Positions 22,739 to 34,046 of a stretch of DNA of 64,000 bases are shown here, piece by piece. A program made the position numbers and the translations under genes. The stretch is from contig JACVVK020000087.1 of NCBI GenBank assembly GCA_018292915.2, positions 1,544,501-1,608,500 on the forward strand, in the 5' to 3' direction. How positions within the stretch are numbered: the first letter of the stretch is position 1; each line of letters opens with the position of its first letter. Under the pieces are notes generated by a model that did not search any database, was not told the origin of the DNA, and worked only from the letters and a program-made list of their open reading frames with translations. Source of the DNA: Batillaria attramentaria. Lineage: Eukaryota; Mollusca; Gastropoda; Batillariidae.

Positions 22739-23267
22739 CTGGGATGAAGATCTGGGCCTCGTAGCATTTGAATTCGGATATCTAATCTGATGACGTCAAA
22801 TACCAGTGTTCGCACGACCCGGCCATGGAATTCTCGCCCAGTTTCGGCGATCCTTACGGCACTATCAGCACTGATGGCAGATACGTTACATGTGGAAATT
22901 ACTTGTAAAACCATCTTTCTGTCTATCTTCGAACAGTTGAGAGTGTGATGCCCCAGTCGTGCAATTGAAACATTTGCAGCAGACTTTTTTTTAATTGCGT
23001 TTTTATCTGAATACATTATTGTGTGACTTGGCATACGCGTGTTCTCGGTTAATTGTTTCGTTCTTCGGGACCAATATACTTCGGAAATTTCCAAAATATT
23101 AAACAGCAGCTGGAGAAAGATTGCTCTGGCGTGTCCGTTTCTGTCATCAGTGGTTTGTGAAGTTGGTGCACATACCGTGACGAATGATGATGATGATGAA
23201 GAGGAGGATGAAACGTTTATTACAGGATAAAGCTGTTAGGCAGTTACTGCCTGTTTACAAGCTGTCC

Positions 23268-23325
<58 letters not shown>

Positions 23326-23760
23326 CGGTGAATGAATGATATACTCAAGTGTATTTATTGAAAAAGAAGTCTGCGGGTCGGAATCAAAATGATTACAATT
23401 ATAGTTGTTACCTACAATTACTATTGTTACGATTGTTATGTTGTTGTTACTATATTAAGTGTTGCTCAATAACGTGCGTACTGAACGATGATGTCAATTT
23501 GCTCACAATAAACTTGCATATATTCCATCTTGTACTGGTCGTTGTTTCGCGTGTTTACTTTTCTGTGGGTTGTCTGTTGTTGTACTTGTATTTGAAGAAC
23601 ATGTGCTTAGTTATATACGTACAGACTTGTTATTTCGCCATGGGCCATGGTGAAAAAGGGTGAAAATCATGATCACTTTAAAAGCTGCTGCTACTACTGT
23701 ACGCCTATCGCGGAGCGATGATAACCACAAGTCTGTACCGAGACCGGCGCTTCTCTTGGC

Positions 23761-24194
23761 CTCTGCAGTGACCCCCAAATCGGCTAACCGAGACCTGAGC
23801 CAGGCAAAGTGATCCCTAAGAAGGAAAAAACAAAAATACTCGGTGACAAGGAAAGTGGACAGTTCTGAGCAGTTGTCTCCTTTGCCGCAACAGCCACGCA
23901 TTTTTCGTGGCAGAGCACAAAGTTGCCACGGAAAATTCATACATGCTGCGGTTCTGTATATGCACGGGGGACAACTCATGCAGGCAATAATCTCTGAAAC
24001 AGGCTGAAAATGCACTGTGCTGGTGAATGCGACAAAGTCACCGCTTTTGTGCACACTGTGAAATACCACGTTGACCACAAAGTTGTTCAGAACTGTCCAC
24101 TTTCCTTGTCACCGAGTTTGGTTTTTTTTTACCTTCTTAGGTATCACATGTCTCGACGCAGGTCTCGGCTAGCCGATTTCGGGTCAGTGCAGAG
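23761..24194. mobile_element. TIR element with ~110-bp inverted arms
   Basis: The left arm (23761-23875), starting CTCTGCAGTGACCC, is repeated inverted in the right arm (about 24085-24194), including AATCGGCTA(A/G)CCGAGACCTG and CGGTGACAAGGAAAGTGGAC. The loop of about 205 bp has no ORF of note. It abuts a SINE4 copy that starts at 24199. Superfamily unknown; no clean target duplication found. Confidence 0.75.
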
Positions 24195-24198
24195 GGTA

Positions 24199-24606
24199 AT
24201 AAATAATAATAATAATAATAATAATGAGTATTGTGTAGGCGCTTTACCCAATTTCATGAATCGGCTCAAAGCGCCGCGAACTGAACCCAACACGCACGCT
24301 CACGTGAATCACATGCATTCTCTCACACGCTGGACATAAATACATTACAATCACGTGGTGCGAAGGGTCAGCTCAGCTATTTAAATTTCGGAATTTACAA
24401 TTGCATTTATGTTTCAAATTTGGTGGGCTGAACAATTTCCAAAGCAGAGGGGGAGGAAGCCGGAGTACCCGGAGAGAACCCCCGACGATCGGCCCGAATG
24501 AACGGTGCCACATACGAGAAGGAAAGATTCTTTGCCGCGAGTTGGACTCGAACCCCTGACCTCTCGCATTGTTGACAAGTCTCTTAACCACCGACCGCCC
24601 CGACTA
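24199..24606 (-). mobile_element. SINE4 (tRNA-derived, ~400 bp)
   Basis: Reverse copy. The tRNA-like head at the right is GGTCGGTGGTTAAGAGACTT with B box GGGTTCGAGTCC (on the - strand). The body has CTCCGGGTACTCCGGCTTCC and GCACCACGTGATTGTAATG, and the 3' end GTAAAGCGCCTACAC is followed by an ATT repeat. Confidence 0.88.
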
Positions 24607-24672
24607 CAGGAAACCCAATGGTACAGAGTTTTGATAACCATGGCTTCAGTCTGAGGATGTCGAACAGATGTA

Positions 24673-24799
24673 TTGTCGCATCGCATCGCATCGCATCGCA
24701 TCGCATCGCATCGCATCGCGCTGTATTTGCGCCGACTCTAGTTTCCGATACTAAAAGATCGCGCTGTATTTGCGCCGACTCTAGTTTCCGATACTAAAA
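24673..24799 (+). repeat. CGCAT pentamer array and 41-bp direct duplication
   Basis: (CGCAT)n covers 24673-24719. It is followed by two copies of GCTGTATTTGCGCCGACTCT... starting at about 24720 and 24761. Confidence 0.88.
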
Positions 24800-25583
24800 G
24801 CACTGAGGCATTGAAGAACGTTCTATTTACATACGGGAAATCTTTTTTTTATTATTTGAATTTTCAAAATGGAAACTAAATATTAAACCTCTCATGATGT
24901 TACCCACAATCATTGCCAGTAGCGAACTGTTCCTATTTCGTGCATGGAGGTGATGACAACTCCGGAAGTTGGCGGCCCCTTTAACCGAAGATCGTGGAAT
25001 TTATTCGGAAACCGATCCTTTGATATGCATCTCCATGATGCTTAATGACGTTTGACAACTCACGCATTTGACACATGCAACATATTTCCGATCCGACCAC
25101 AAAAACCACATCTGCAATTCGAGCTGATCGGATTTAAGCAGGCTGCACGTGCAAAAAATAAAATTAAAAAAAAAAAAATGCGGCGTGTCATTGAACAGTT
25201 CGCTTGTTTTGGCTTGATCAATAACAAAAATGAATCACATGTGACAGATCTGCAGCCAACGGAATAATGTTTGCCATTATAAAGGATTACATGTTTTTGG
25301 TGCAAATCTCTTTGGCGTTGAGAGGATCGGACCCTCGTGTCAGACAAATTTTATGGATTTGATAGATGGGTCGTGTATTACATCACGTTGCTTTTGGGGG
25401 GTGTTTTTGTTGTTTGTGCTTCAACGCCAGCAGTTTTATAATAGCAGTATCATGTGACGAACGTAGAGGTAGCGACAACAGCAATAGCAGCAGGATTAAG
25501 AGGCAGATGTAAGGAACGCAACACACGTTGACATCATCTGAGGTCGCCTGGTCTGGACTGGACAAAGTCTTGCTGGAGCTGAG

Positions 25584-25724
25584 GGTGGGTGTTTGGGAGT
25601 TTAACGTCCTTTTCCGTCACATAAGAGTGATGTCAAAGACGGGGCAACGAGAAAAAGGCCAGCCCAAACATGTGGCCCCAGCCGGGATTCGAACTCACGA
25701 CCCGAGCGTTGAGAGTCCTTGATA
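25584..25724 (-). mobile_element. SINE1, head truncated
   Basis: Reverse copy whose A-box part is missing after GAGCGTTGAGAGTCC. Confidence 0.85.
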
Positions 25725-25738
25725 GAGCTGAGTTTTGC

Positions 25739-25885
25739 CAACAATACAATACAGTGCGATAGAACAGACTAGAATAGAACAGAATACAATACAATACAAT
25801 ACAATACAATACAATACAATACAAGACAATACAATACAATACAATACAATACAATACAATACAATACAATACAATACAATGCAAT
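25739..25885 (+). repeat. ACAAT pentanucleotide microsatellite
   Basis: About 28 units of (ACAAT) with a few variants (GACAAT, GCAAT). The long frames here are repeat artefacts. Confidence 0.93.
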
Positions 25886-26051
25886 ACGTCTATTGGCAGA
25901 GACACTTGCAGGGTGGACGTTTACAAGGACACAGGACCTCAAAACACAACAACAAAAACAACAAAACAAGATGGCCACCAGCCTAATTGTGTCCAATCAT
26001 TGACCTGCTGTCGTCACGATCGTTTTTTTGAAATGCCCTGTATCGAGGAGG

Positions 26052-26052
<1 letters not shown>

Positions 26053-26132
<80 letters not shown>

Positions 26133-26166
26133 TCTCTCTGTCTCTGTCTCTGTCTGTCTGTCTGTC

Positions 26167-26233
<67 letters not shown>
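26053..26233 (+). repeat. CA then TC/TGTC microsatellite
   Basis: CA repeats to 26130 and pyrimidine TC/TGTC repeats to 26233. Confidence 0.95.
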
Positions 26234-26235
<2 letters not shown>

Positions 26236-26383
26236 TACTATGAAAACAACATAAAACCCCGTCATTTCGGGGTTCAGCTCTATACCTGTTTCGACGTACC
26301 ATAATTTTCACGTGAAGGAGGCGATTAAAACATTGCGTGACTCTTGGAGAGATATGTATTAAAGATCTAAGCTCCCAAGATAA

Positions 26384-26558
26384 GGGAAGCCGGGGTGGCC
26401 GAATGGTAGAGCGTTGGACTTCTAATGCTCGGGTCGTGAGTTCGCATCCCGGCTGAGGCCAAATATTTGTGCTGGCTTTTTCATCGTTGCCCCGTCTTTG
26501 ATATCACCCGTATGTGGTGGAAAAGGACGTTAAACACCCAAACACCCACCCACCCACC
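26384..26558 (+). mobile_element. SINE1 with imperfect TSD
   Basis: Full-length copy with flanks CTCCCAAGATAA (26372-26383) and CTCCCAACATAA (26559-26570), a 12-bp target duplication with one mismatch. Confidence 0.9.
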
Positions 26559-26621
26559 CTCCCAACATAAAGCTTTCCTACGTGTGAAAAAAATTAACAG
26601 AGTCGACCGTGCAAGCACAGT

Positions 26622-26872
26622 CAACTCTGTCACAGTTGCAGAGTTTTCAGCGTCCCTGAAACCCCAATAAAAGCCAAGGGCAGCCTGATTTCACAGCCAG
26701 TGTGTGTTTTGACACTGAGTGAGAAAGATCGTGCAGTACTCAACATCCGCTAGACACTATAGCGGTGTGTCTCGCTCACTGACCAAAGGCCAAATGATGT
26801 CCAGGCAAACTCGTGCTCTGGTTTTATAAGAGTCCCCGAAGCGCTGAAAACTCTGCAACTGTGACAGAGCTG
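26622..26872. mobile_element. Short foldback/MITE
   Basis: Arms of about 31 bp, CTCTGTCACAGTTGCAGAGT then TTTCAGCG, occur at 26622-26653 and inverted at 26841-26872, separated by about 190 bp. Related CACAGTTGCAGAG fragments lie near 36090-36110 and 36429-36442, so this is a dispersed family. No coding potential. Confidence 0.6.
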
Positions 26873-27027
26873 CCTGGATTATGCACAATCGAAGGAGTCG
26901 CAGTTTTAAAAAAGTCAAATTAAAATACTTTATTTATCCCCGTAGGGCAGTTCCATCGGGCGAGCATAAGACACATAAAATAAGTTAAGATCACTAAACT
27001 CTTATATAAATAAAAATGTTTGATTGT

Positions 27028-27062
27028 GCTCTCTCTCTCTCTCTCTCTCTCTCTCGCTCTCA

Positions 27063-27110
<48 letters not shown>
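27028..27110 (+). repeat. TC then CA microsatellite
   Basis: TC repeats followed by about 22 CA units. Confidence 0.95.
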
Positions 27111-27111
<1 letters not shown>

Positions 27112-27587
27112 CCCGCACTTCGTGACTAAACCGGAGAATTATAGACATGAAGCAATACAACGCATCACAGGGAAGTATCACAATGCATCAGAGATAAGTA
27201 TCACAATGCATCACAGAAAAGCGGAAACAGAAACGCAGTGTTTGCGGCTTTTTGCTGACATTGCAGACCTTTAAGAACATGCACATGTATGGTAGCGTCC
27301 TCGCACCTGTGAGAGGACTTTTGGTACACCCCATGTACATTTCATTCGCAGCAACAGAAGTGGTAGTAACTGAAGGAGGAGAAGCTAAGAGAATGAGCAA
27401 TGCACCCGTTGGCCGTAAGTTGCGTGTGCGTTTTTACTGACGCCCACATAAGACGAGTATAGCGTGTGAACTGAGGGACTTACTTGTACTGTTAATCCTC
27501 TTACTAAAATACTCGGCTCTAGAATTATATAAGTACCAGAACACCTCCCAAGTCTTTCATAGCGTCAGCAGTTTCCAAGCCATACTG

Positions 27588-27870
27588 GCTTGTGGACTAT
27601 TTGTATTCATGCGCGGCTGGCACAGGAGCCAGCAGACGACCGTGGAATGAGGGGGTATGTGGTCGCTGCCAACATTGCAAAAAAAAAAAACGGAACACTG
27701 GAATTTGTTTATATTTACTCAACACATGCGTCTATGGCTGCCTGATTTTTGTGGGGTTTTTTTTCGGTAAATTTTAAAGCATTTCTAGGGTGTCATCTGC
27801 AACGTTATGTGTAAGAGGAATATATAGCATTTTCCTCCAAATTTGCATCTCTGGTACGTAGCCTGTGGAT
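27588..27870 (+). repeat. Dispersed repeat R6, copy 1
   Basis: It shares TGGACTATTTGTATTCATGC, GGCACAGGAGCCAGCAGACG and TTTCTAGGGTGTCATCTGC with 41637-41931. About 285 bp, no ORF, class unknown. Confidence 0.8.
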
Positions 27871-28692
27871 GTAACTAAACCCCACTGGCGGAAATCAGTT
27901 AACGAACGACGTTTTAGCTATTCCTCGTAGATTTGCGCACAGCCTCGCACTATTTGGACGGACCCGCAATGCCTGCTCGATCCTCGCAGACTCATCGTCG
28001 ACCTTCCACTATCGCTCATCGTCGACCTTCCACTATCGTAGTTAATCCCAGTGCATCCAGCCAACCAACCTTACACCTCGTCTCTTTTCGTCGCCTGCGC
28101 GTGCCCACCCCCACCCCTATCCCTCCCCAGGAACCCCTCCCCCACCCCCTCCCTCCTCTCTCCCTGTCCCACCCACCCATCTCTTTCGACATCCTCCCCT
28201 CCCCCAGCCCCTCCCCCCCCCCCCCCCCCCCCCCCGCTGATCCTACTTACGGATAGCTGATTGGAGATCACACAACCTGATGTCAAAATGCCATTTCACC
28301 GGTGAACAACATCGCGTGCTACGTCGGATCACACTTAAATTGAACGACAGGCTGCACCCGGAGGCCCATTAGCTCGAACACAAAGATCCCTTCGTCACAT
28401 TATAAATTTTTTTTTTTTTTTAAATCCAAGACCGCGGAACGGTGGAACTGCGTTGGTCACTCGGTGTCATTGCGCCGTGCCCACGCTGAGATGTCCGGTT
28501 TTAGCGTATGCAAGTGTGCGTGCTATATTTTCTCCCCGCCATAACTGCGTGCGTGTCTGTCAAGCCGGCGTGCTATCATTTCCCTCCCCCCGCAAGAGAT
28601 TTTGACGTCACACGTAAGAAACCGAATTGTCGTCAGGGGGATTAACTCGGAGGTCAAGAATCTGCGACACACGAGAAAGGTCATAGAGTACG

Positions 28693-28695
<3 letters not shown>

Positions 28696-28767
<72 letters not shown>
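28696..28767 (+). repeat. GT microsatellite
   Basis: About 35 GT units. Confidence 0.96.
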
Positions 28768-28768
<1 letters not shown>

Positions 28769-29875
28769 CACGATGCTAGAAAAACAACAGTTTTAGTTGT
28801 AAACCTGTAGTTTGAAGACTCCGTTAGCACTATAGCGCAGTTTAGCTCCCGTGACACCCCCCCCCCTCCGTTTCTATTGCTGTTGTTGTTGTTTTGTTGT
28901 TTGTTGTTATTATCGTTGTTGTTGTTTCACATGAACTTCAAAGATGGAGAAATGTTGTGGCTGATTTCATTTCAATTCAGTGTCCCCGTTTTGAAGCTTA
29001 AGTGGGGGTGTTAAAAGTAATGACCTAAATGTGCTTTTGGCATACAATGGCGTTGCAGAAAAGTAGAAACGGGTGTGTGTAATATGAGCTCTTAAAACTG
29101 TTAGAGGAATCAAGCCATGACATCAGAGGCCCGCATTCATCTAAGGGCGGGTCTAAAACGTGGAGGTTAGTGTGTTTTCTGCAGTTATGTGGCCTTTTTA
29201 TTATATCACAGAATGGAATCAAAAAGCTGAGGCAAAAAAAAAAAGAAGAAAAAAAAAAGAAAAAAAAGTGAACATGAAAACATTTTCAGAAATTCCTATC
29301 TCATTACTCCATGTAAGATCTCTCTCTGTTTCTTTGTCTCTGTCTCTGTCTCTCTCTCTCTCTCCCCCGATCATATGATCATGCTTCACTGTCATTCTTC
29401 TAACAAAACCGACAATGAGAATCAGTACAAACCTCAGCATATCAGTTATCCACTGTTTCACAAGATACCCACCGCTCTTTAACATTAGTGCCTTTTTCCC
29501 CCTTACTGCCTTGAATGCAAGCCGATAATGTGCAAAAATGCACTTTGTATCACTTCTTTTGTTTACTTGTTTAGATTCCTGGTGAATTTTCTTTCCCTTT
29601 GTTGTTCTAGGCACAAGCAGTTTAGCAGGACAATTTTGTGAGATAGGCAGCAAATTCATAACAGCTCACGTTTAATCAGTCAATCGATCGATCAATCAAT
29701 CAATCTTGATCCACCGATGCATCTTTAGATTTCATTTGCCTTTAGACGTAGATGTACTTGTTTTGTTCTTGTTTATTGATTCTTCTCAGTTTGTCTCCTT
29801 TTAGGTCATTTTAAAATAATGATTGGTGTCTGTTGGTTTTTATTCCTATTTTTTTTTCTGCTTTCATATCTTTTG

Positions 29876-30264
29876 AGGAATCATTGTGGCGTAGCAACGG
29901 CAAGTTGCAAAACGGCCGTTATGCCTATAATTGTCACCGTTGTCAAATAAAGGAATTGTCATTGTCATTGTCTCTCTTTTTGGGAATCATTGTGGTGTAG
30001 CAACGGCAAGTTGCGAAAGGGCCATTATGCCTATAATTGTCACCGTTGTCAAATAAAGGGGTGGGTGGGTGTCTGGGGGTTTAACGTCCTTTCCCACCTC
30101 ATACGGGTGATATCAAAGACGGGGCAACGATGAAAAAGCCAGCACAAATATCTGGCTCCAGCCGGGATACGAACTCACGACCCGAGCATTAGAAGTCCAA
30201 CGCTCTACAATTCGGCCACCCCGGCTCCCCTGTCAAATAAAGGAATTGTCATTGTCATTGTCTC
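29876..30264 (+). repeat. Tandem pair of an unclassified repeat (one copy split)
   Basis: Unit GAATCATTGTGGCGTAGCAA...GCCTATAATTGTCACCGTTG TCAAATAAAGGAATTGTCATTG occurs at 29876-29971 and again from 29983, where it is interrupted at 30060-30230 by SINE1 and resumes to 30264. It resembles the 3' tail of a retroelement. Confidence 0.8.
30060..30230 (-). mobile_element. SINE1 with 13-bp TSD, nested in another repeat
   Basis: Reverse full-length copy with perfect TGTCAAATAAAGG at 30047-30059 and 30231-30243. It interrupts the second copy of the CGTAGCAACGGCAAGTTGC repeat (29876-30264). Confidence 0.93.
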
Positions 30265-30868
30265 TCCCCCAACAACACCCACGACACCAGGTCTCCTGAC
30301 GCCAAGGAAAGCATTGTACAGACTTTCCGCTCGCCCTTCGTTTCATTATCTCATCCGGAGACCCGGTGAACAGGAAAGGCACCAAGCCCCAGAGACTACC
30401 CTCATGATGAAGTGACGTAGCCGGGCTGTTCCACAAGTCATGACATACGCTGCAAGGCCTTTTCACACTGGAGGCACCCTAGGGGAACGGAGCCATCACA
30501 AAACTGGCGTTCCGTTGCGAAGTCCTTGGCTGCGTATATTTGCGTGATTCAACATTCCAGATTTCATTAATTTATCCTTTAAACGGTGATGGGAATTAAT
30601 GCCATTACCATCCTTTGGCGTTTGAACAGGAAACCACAGTGGAATAGTGTCTTCTTGCAGAATGGGCCGTTCAGGCATCCCTTAGCAACTGTCGCCAGGG
30701 TCTACAAGCATTGCCGCTTCCTGTAGGGATGTTCGCGAGTGTTCCTGGTATCGACGCGGCTCCGCTGCAAACGTTTCGTCGACGATCGGCTCTCGTGTAA
30801 AACGACTGTTCGTAATTTTAGGCTTCGCACGTCTAAGCATTGTTGTAACACTTCAACCGGTTTTTTTG

Positions 30869-30869
<1 letters not shown>

Positions 30870-30919
<50 letters not shown>

Positions 30920-30957
30920 GACTTTATTCTCTTATTCTTCATACAATACCTCAGTTC

Positions 30958-31014
<57 letters not shown>

Positions 31015-31200
31015 GCTTCCCGTGCAAAATCGGGCCAAGTGACCTCCCCCTCCTCGCCCTCCCCCCCCCCCCCCCCCCCCACCACACACACAGGTATAGA
31101 GGGCTTCCCATGCAAATTGGGGCCAAGTGACCACCCTCCTCCTCGTCCTCCCCCCCCCCCACCACCACCACACACACTCCCTACCACCACCACCACCGCC
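30870..31200 (+). repeat. Two CA microsatellites and duplicated C-rich block
   Basis: CA repeats at 30870-30915 and 30960-31012, then GGGCTTCCCGTGCAAAATCG and GGGCTTCCCATGCAAATTGG blocks (31014 and 31100), each followed by GGCCAAGTGACC, C runs and CACACACA; a local duplication of about 85 bp. Confidence 0.9.
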
Positions 31201-31765
31201 ACAGTCCCCCACCTAACACTTTGGCGCGTTGACGACTAGATTCTATCCTCCGACAGTCAGTATATTTCAGCCTCATCTGATCCAATTCGTTCCGCCGCTG
31301 CCACTTACGTCATTACTATTGCTCATAGTCTGCCCGTGGCGAGCGAATTGGACAAGGCATCTCCTTCCTGCTACGCAGTTTTCTTTGGGGGATCCCAGTG
31401 CTCGTAATAGAATGAAACATGACGATTCCAACGACAAATAAATCAGTGCCGAATACGTTCTATGGAATCGATTAAAACAGGCGGGCGTCATATTCGGTGC
31501 CGGCATAGCAGCACAGATGTAGGTCATGCGCACAAAACGGGCTAAAATAGAAGTCTGTAAACATATGCTTTACAGAACTGCTCAATTTGTTGGTTGGGGA
31601 ATATCGAGAAAGGAAAACAGCCCTGATTTCATGTCTTTGCGCACACAGGTCTCACGTATTAATATTCATGACTTTGACGCAGATTTAGCCAGATTTAGAT
31701 CTAATGCAGCCAGCGACGGAAACGGCGCCAAAAAAAAAAAGAAAAAGAAAAAAAGTTTATATGGA
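31200..31765. other. No gene recognised
   Basis: Unique-looking sequence between the C-rich block and the telomere-like tract; nothing supported. Confidence 0.45.
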
Positions 31766-31890
31766 ATTAGGATAAGGTTTAGGGTTAAGTTTAGGGTTAG
31801 GTCTATCGGTTAGGGTTAGGTTTATAGAAAAATTATATCAGTGGTTAGTTTTAAGGTGAGAATTAGGATTAGGGTTCAGGGGTAGGGTTC
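31766..31890 (+). repeat. Degenerate interstitial telomere-like tract
   Basis: Scattered TTAGGG and near-TTAGGG words (TTTAGGGTTAAGTTTAGGGTTAG; GGTTAGGGTTAGG; ATTAGGGTTCAGG). This is the metazoan telomere hexamer, strongly degenerate, so an old interstitial telomeric sequence. Confidence 0.65.
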
Positions 31891-32220
31891 GTGATATCGG
31901 TGCGTTGCCAATGCCGAGTTGACAACCGTAGTGCATTTACACGAGGTGCTGAAGAACCTAGAGAGTAAATATGAGCCAATTCTTTATCCCGGGATAGGCT
32001 GTTTGCAAAAACAACGCCCAAAGTCGTTATTGCGGCCGTTGTTCTATCAGCTGTTCCATGAAGTTTTTTTACTCCCTCCGAAAATCTCCGAATGTTTGAC
32101 GTCCGGCGATCTCCGAGCGGATACGGAAATGACCTTTTATGGCCGTCTGCTCATGAATATACATACGCGCAATCTATACTGGCGAAGACATACTTTCTGA
32201 GGCATATATATATATATATA

Positions 32221-32591
32221 CAGGGGCGCCGGAACCGGGGGCAGCTGCCCCCCCCTGTACCCAAGGAGGGGGGGGGGAGAGTATCTTTTTGCCCCCCCCC
32301 CCCCCTGGAAAATCAGGTGACTATGGCAAGAGGGGGGGCAAAGCCATGGTCTTGCCCCCCTCCCCCCCCCCCCCCCCCCCCCCCGCTTTTCACTTTCTCC
32401 GGACAACGTCCTTCCTTTCACTGGGTCACTGGTTCGGAAAGGTTTTTGTCTGTGCAGCATCTGAAATCCCCCCCCCCCCCCCCTCGCTTTTCACTTTCTC
32501 CGGGCAACGTCCTTCCTTTCACTGGCTCTGGCGTTTCCCCCCTCTGAGATTCTGCCCCCCCCCCCTCCCCCAACATCTTCCTGCGCCCCTG
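32221..32591. mobile_element. hAT-like MITE with CAGGGGCGC termini
   Basis: The left end CAGGGGCGCCGGAA is inverted against the right end (32578-32591), which reads CAGGGGCGCAGGAA on the - strand. The interior is C-rich and has a direct duplication: CGCTTTTCACTTTCTCCGG... at about 32382-32424 and 32484-32527. Flanks are AT dinucleotide repeat, so an 8-bp target duplication cannot be read reliably. There is no coding capacity; reading frames here are poly-proline or poly-glycine artefacts. Confidence 0.7.
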
Positions 32592-33654
32592 ATATATCGC
32601 CCTCGAATATCATGAACTGGTTCTTTGTGTGGTTGTGTGGGGAAAGTAAGCTTATGTGTTTTGTGGCATCCCTTTTATTATGCTTGGTAGAACTGCACGA
32701 CCAGTCAGTCAACATCAGAATCTCTTGAGCTAAACTGGTTCGCACATCGTTATCCAAAGGTTGTCGTGCCACTGTCTAGAAGTAGAACATATCTGAAGCC
32801 TGTCAAGATTTTGTAAGATTACTAGAGGGGAGGGAGTGCTGACTTGTGTTGTTATTCCCAAATTGCAGTGCACAGCGGCCCGAGCAAGATGTATTGCTAT
32901 GTTATTTGCCTTACCAAGGACGCAGTCAAGCTATTTTCGCTGGTTGTTATCTAACCAAGCAATCGTTGCTGTGACACTCGAGTTGTTTATTTTTTTCAAG
33001 TTTTTCTCTCCCGTTCAGCAGGTACTGGATGCTTCTCATTTCCATCTGATATGTGATATATGGGGAGTTACGTCGGTACCTCGAGGGATTCAAAACCTGT
33101 CGTATGGCGGGCTGGAACAAAATGATAAACCATTGCAATTACGTCAGCCTAAATCGTAGCCTGTTCAGCTCAACCAGTTCAAACTAGTTCCGACCAGTTC
33201 TAACATTACAATGATAGGGAAAACAACAACAACAACACCCCCTCCCCCCCCTCCTTTCATACGCACACGTCTGTTCTTTTCTGTTTCTTTTTTTTTTTCT
33301 CTTTCTTTTTCTTCTTTTCTGGTGGTGGTGGTGGTGGGGGATTGGACATGGAGGGGTGGATGGAGTCTATATTTGTTATTGTTGTGAACGGAAAGCTGTA
33401 ATTTTCTTGAACAGAATTTGAAAGGATGATAGCCCGCTTTTTGAATGTATTTATTTACAAGTATGACATTTATTTATTCATTTATTAGGTAATTCAAATA
33501 GTAAAATATTTGGGTTTGGGTTTTTTTTGGGGGGGAGGGGGGTAATTCATTGGGTAATCTATTTGGTAATCTATTTATCCATCTATTTACTTATAAATGA
33601 AGAGATAGAGATTCACATGGAGGAGTTGGTAAAGAGGGGTAGAGTGGAGAAGGA

Positions 33655-33692
<38 letters not shown>

Positions 33693-33733
33693 TCATTCTT
33701 CTGGAAGTTTCATAATTGCCACAGCCAACGCAT
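32592..33733. other. No gene recognised
   Basis: AT-rich sequence with pyrimidine and CAA repeats (33656-33690); no exon supported. Confidence 0.45.
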
Positions 33734-33956
33734 ACAGACCCATTACCGCCGTTCCGCCGATTTACGCATGCGCATGTACACCGAACGCCAGACCAAACAA
33801 CTTAAAAAAAGAAGGCAAACACTCTTACAACCCGCTTCACAAGAGACAAATGCACTTAGGCTACGCAAACAGCCTTTACACAACTAAAGCAAATGACACA
33901 GGACAAACCATTAAGGCGTTCACTACTGATGCCATTAAGTACTTGGAGAATGACTG
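33734..33956 (+). other. Possible coding fragment, unknown
   Basis: One frame reads ...KEGKHSYNPLHKRQMHLGYA then NSLYTTKANDTGQTIK and AFTTDAIKYLEND before TGA at 33954-33956. Amino-acid composition is balanced and unlike the surrounding repeats, so it may be the last exon or a retrocopy fragment of a gene. I do not recognise the protein, no clear splice acceptor was found, and no methionine opens the frame. Confidence 0.3.
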
Positions 33957-34046
33957 ACGATGAAACTTTTTCTCTATGACCGTTCGCCCTTTGGAAGACC
34001 TGTCATAGGACGGGCTAAATGTTCCACGTTCATAGGCAAGCCTCGT

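Noticed and set aside
32092..32615. Proline- and glycine-rich frames
   Set aside because: Produced by C runs in the hAT-like MITE.
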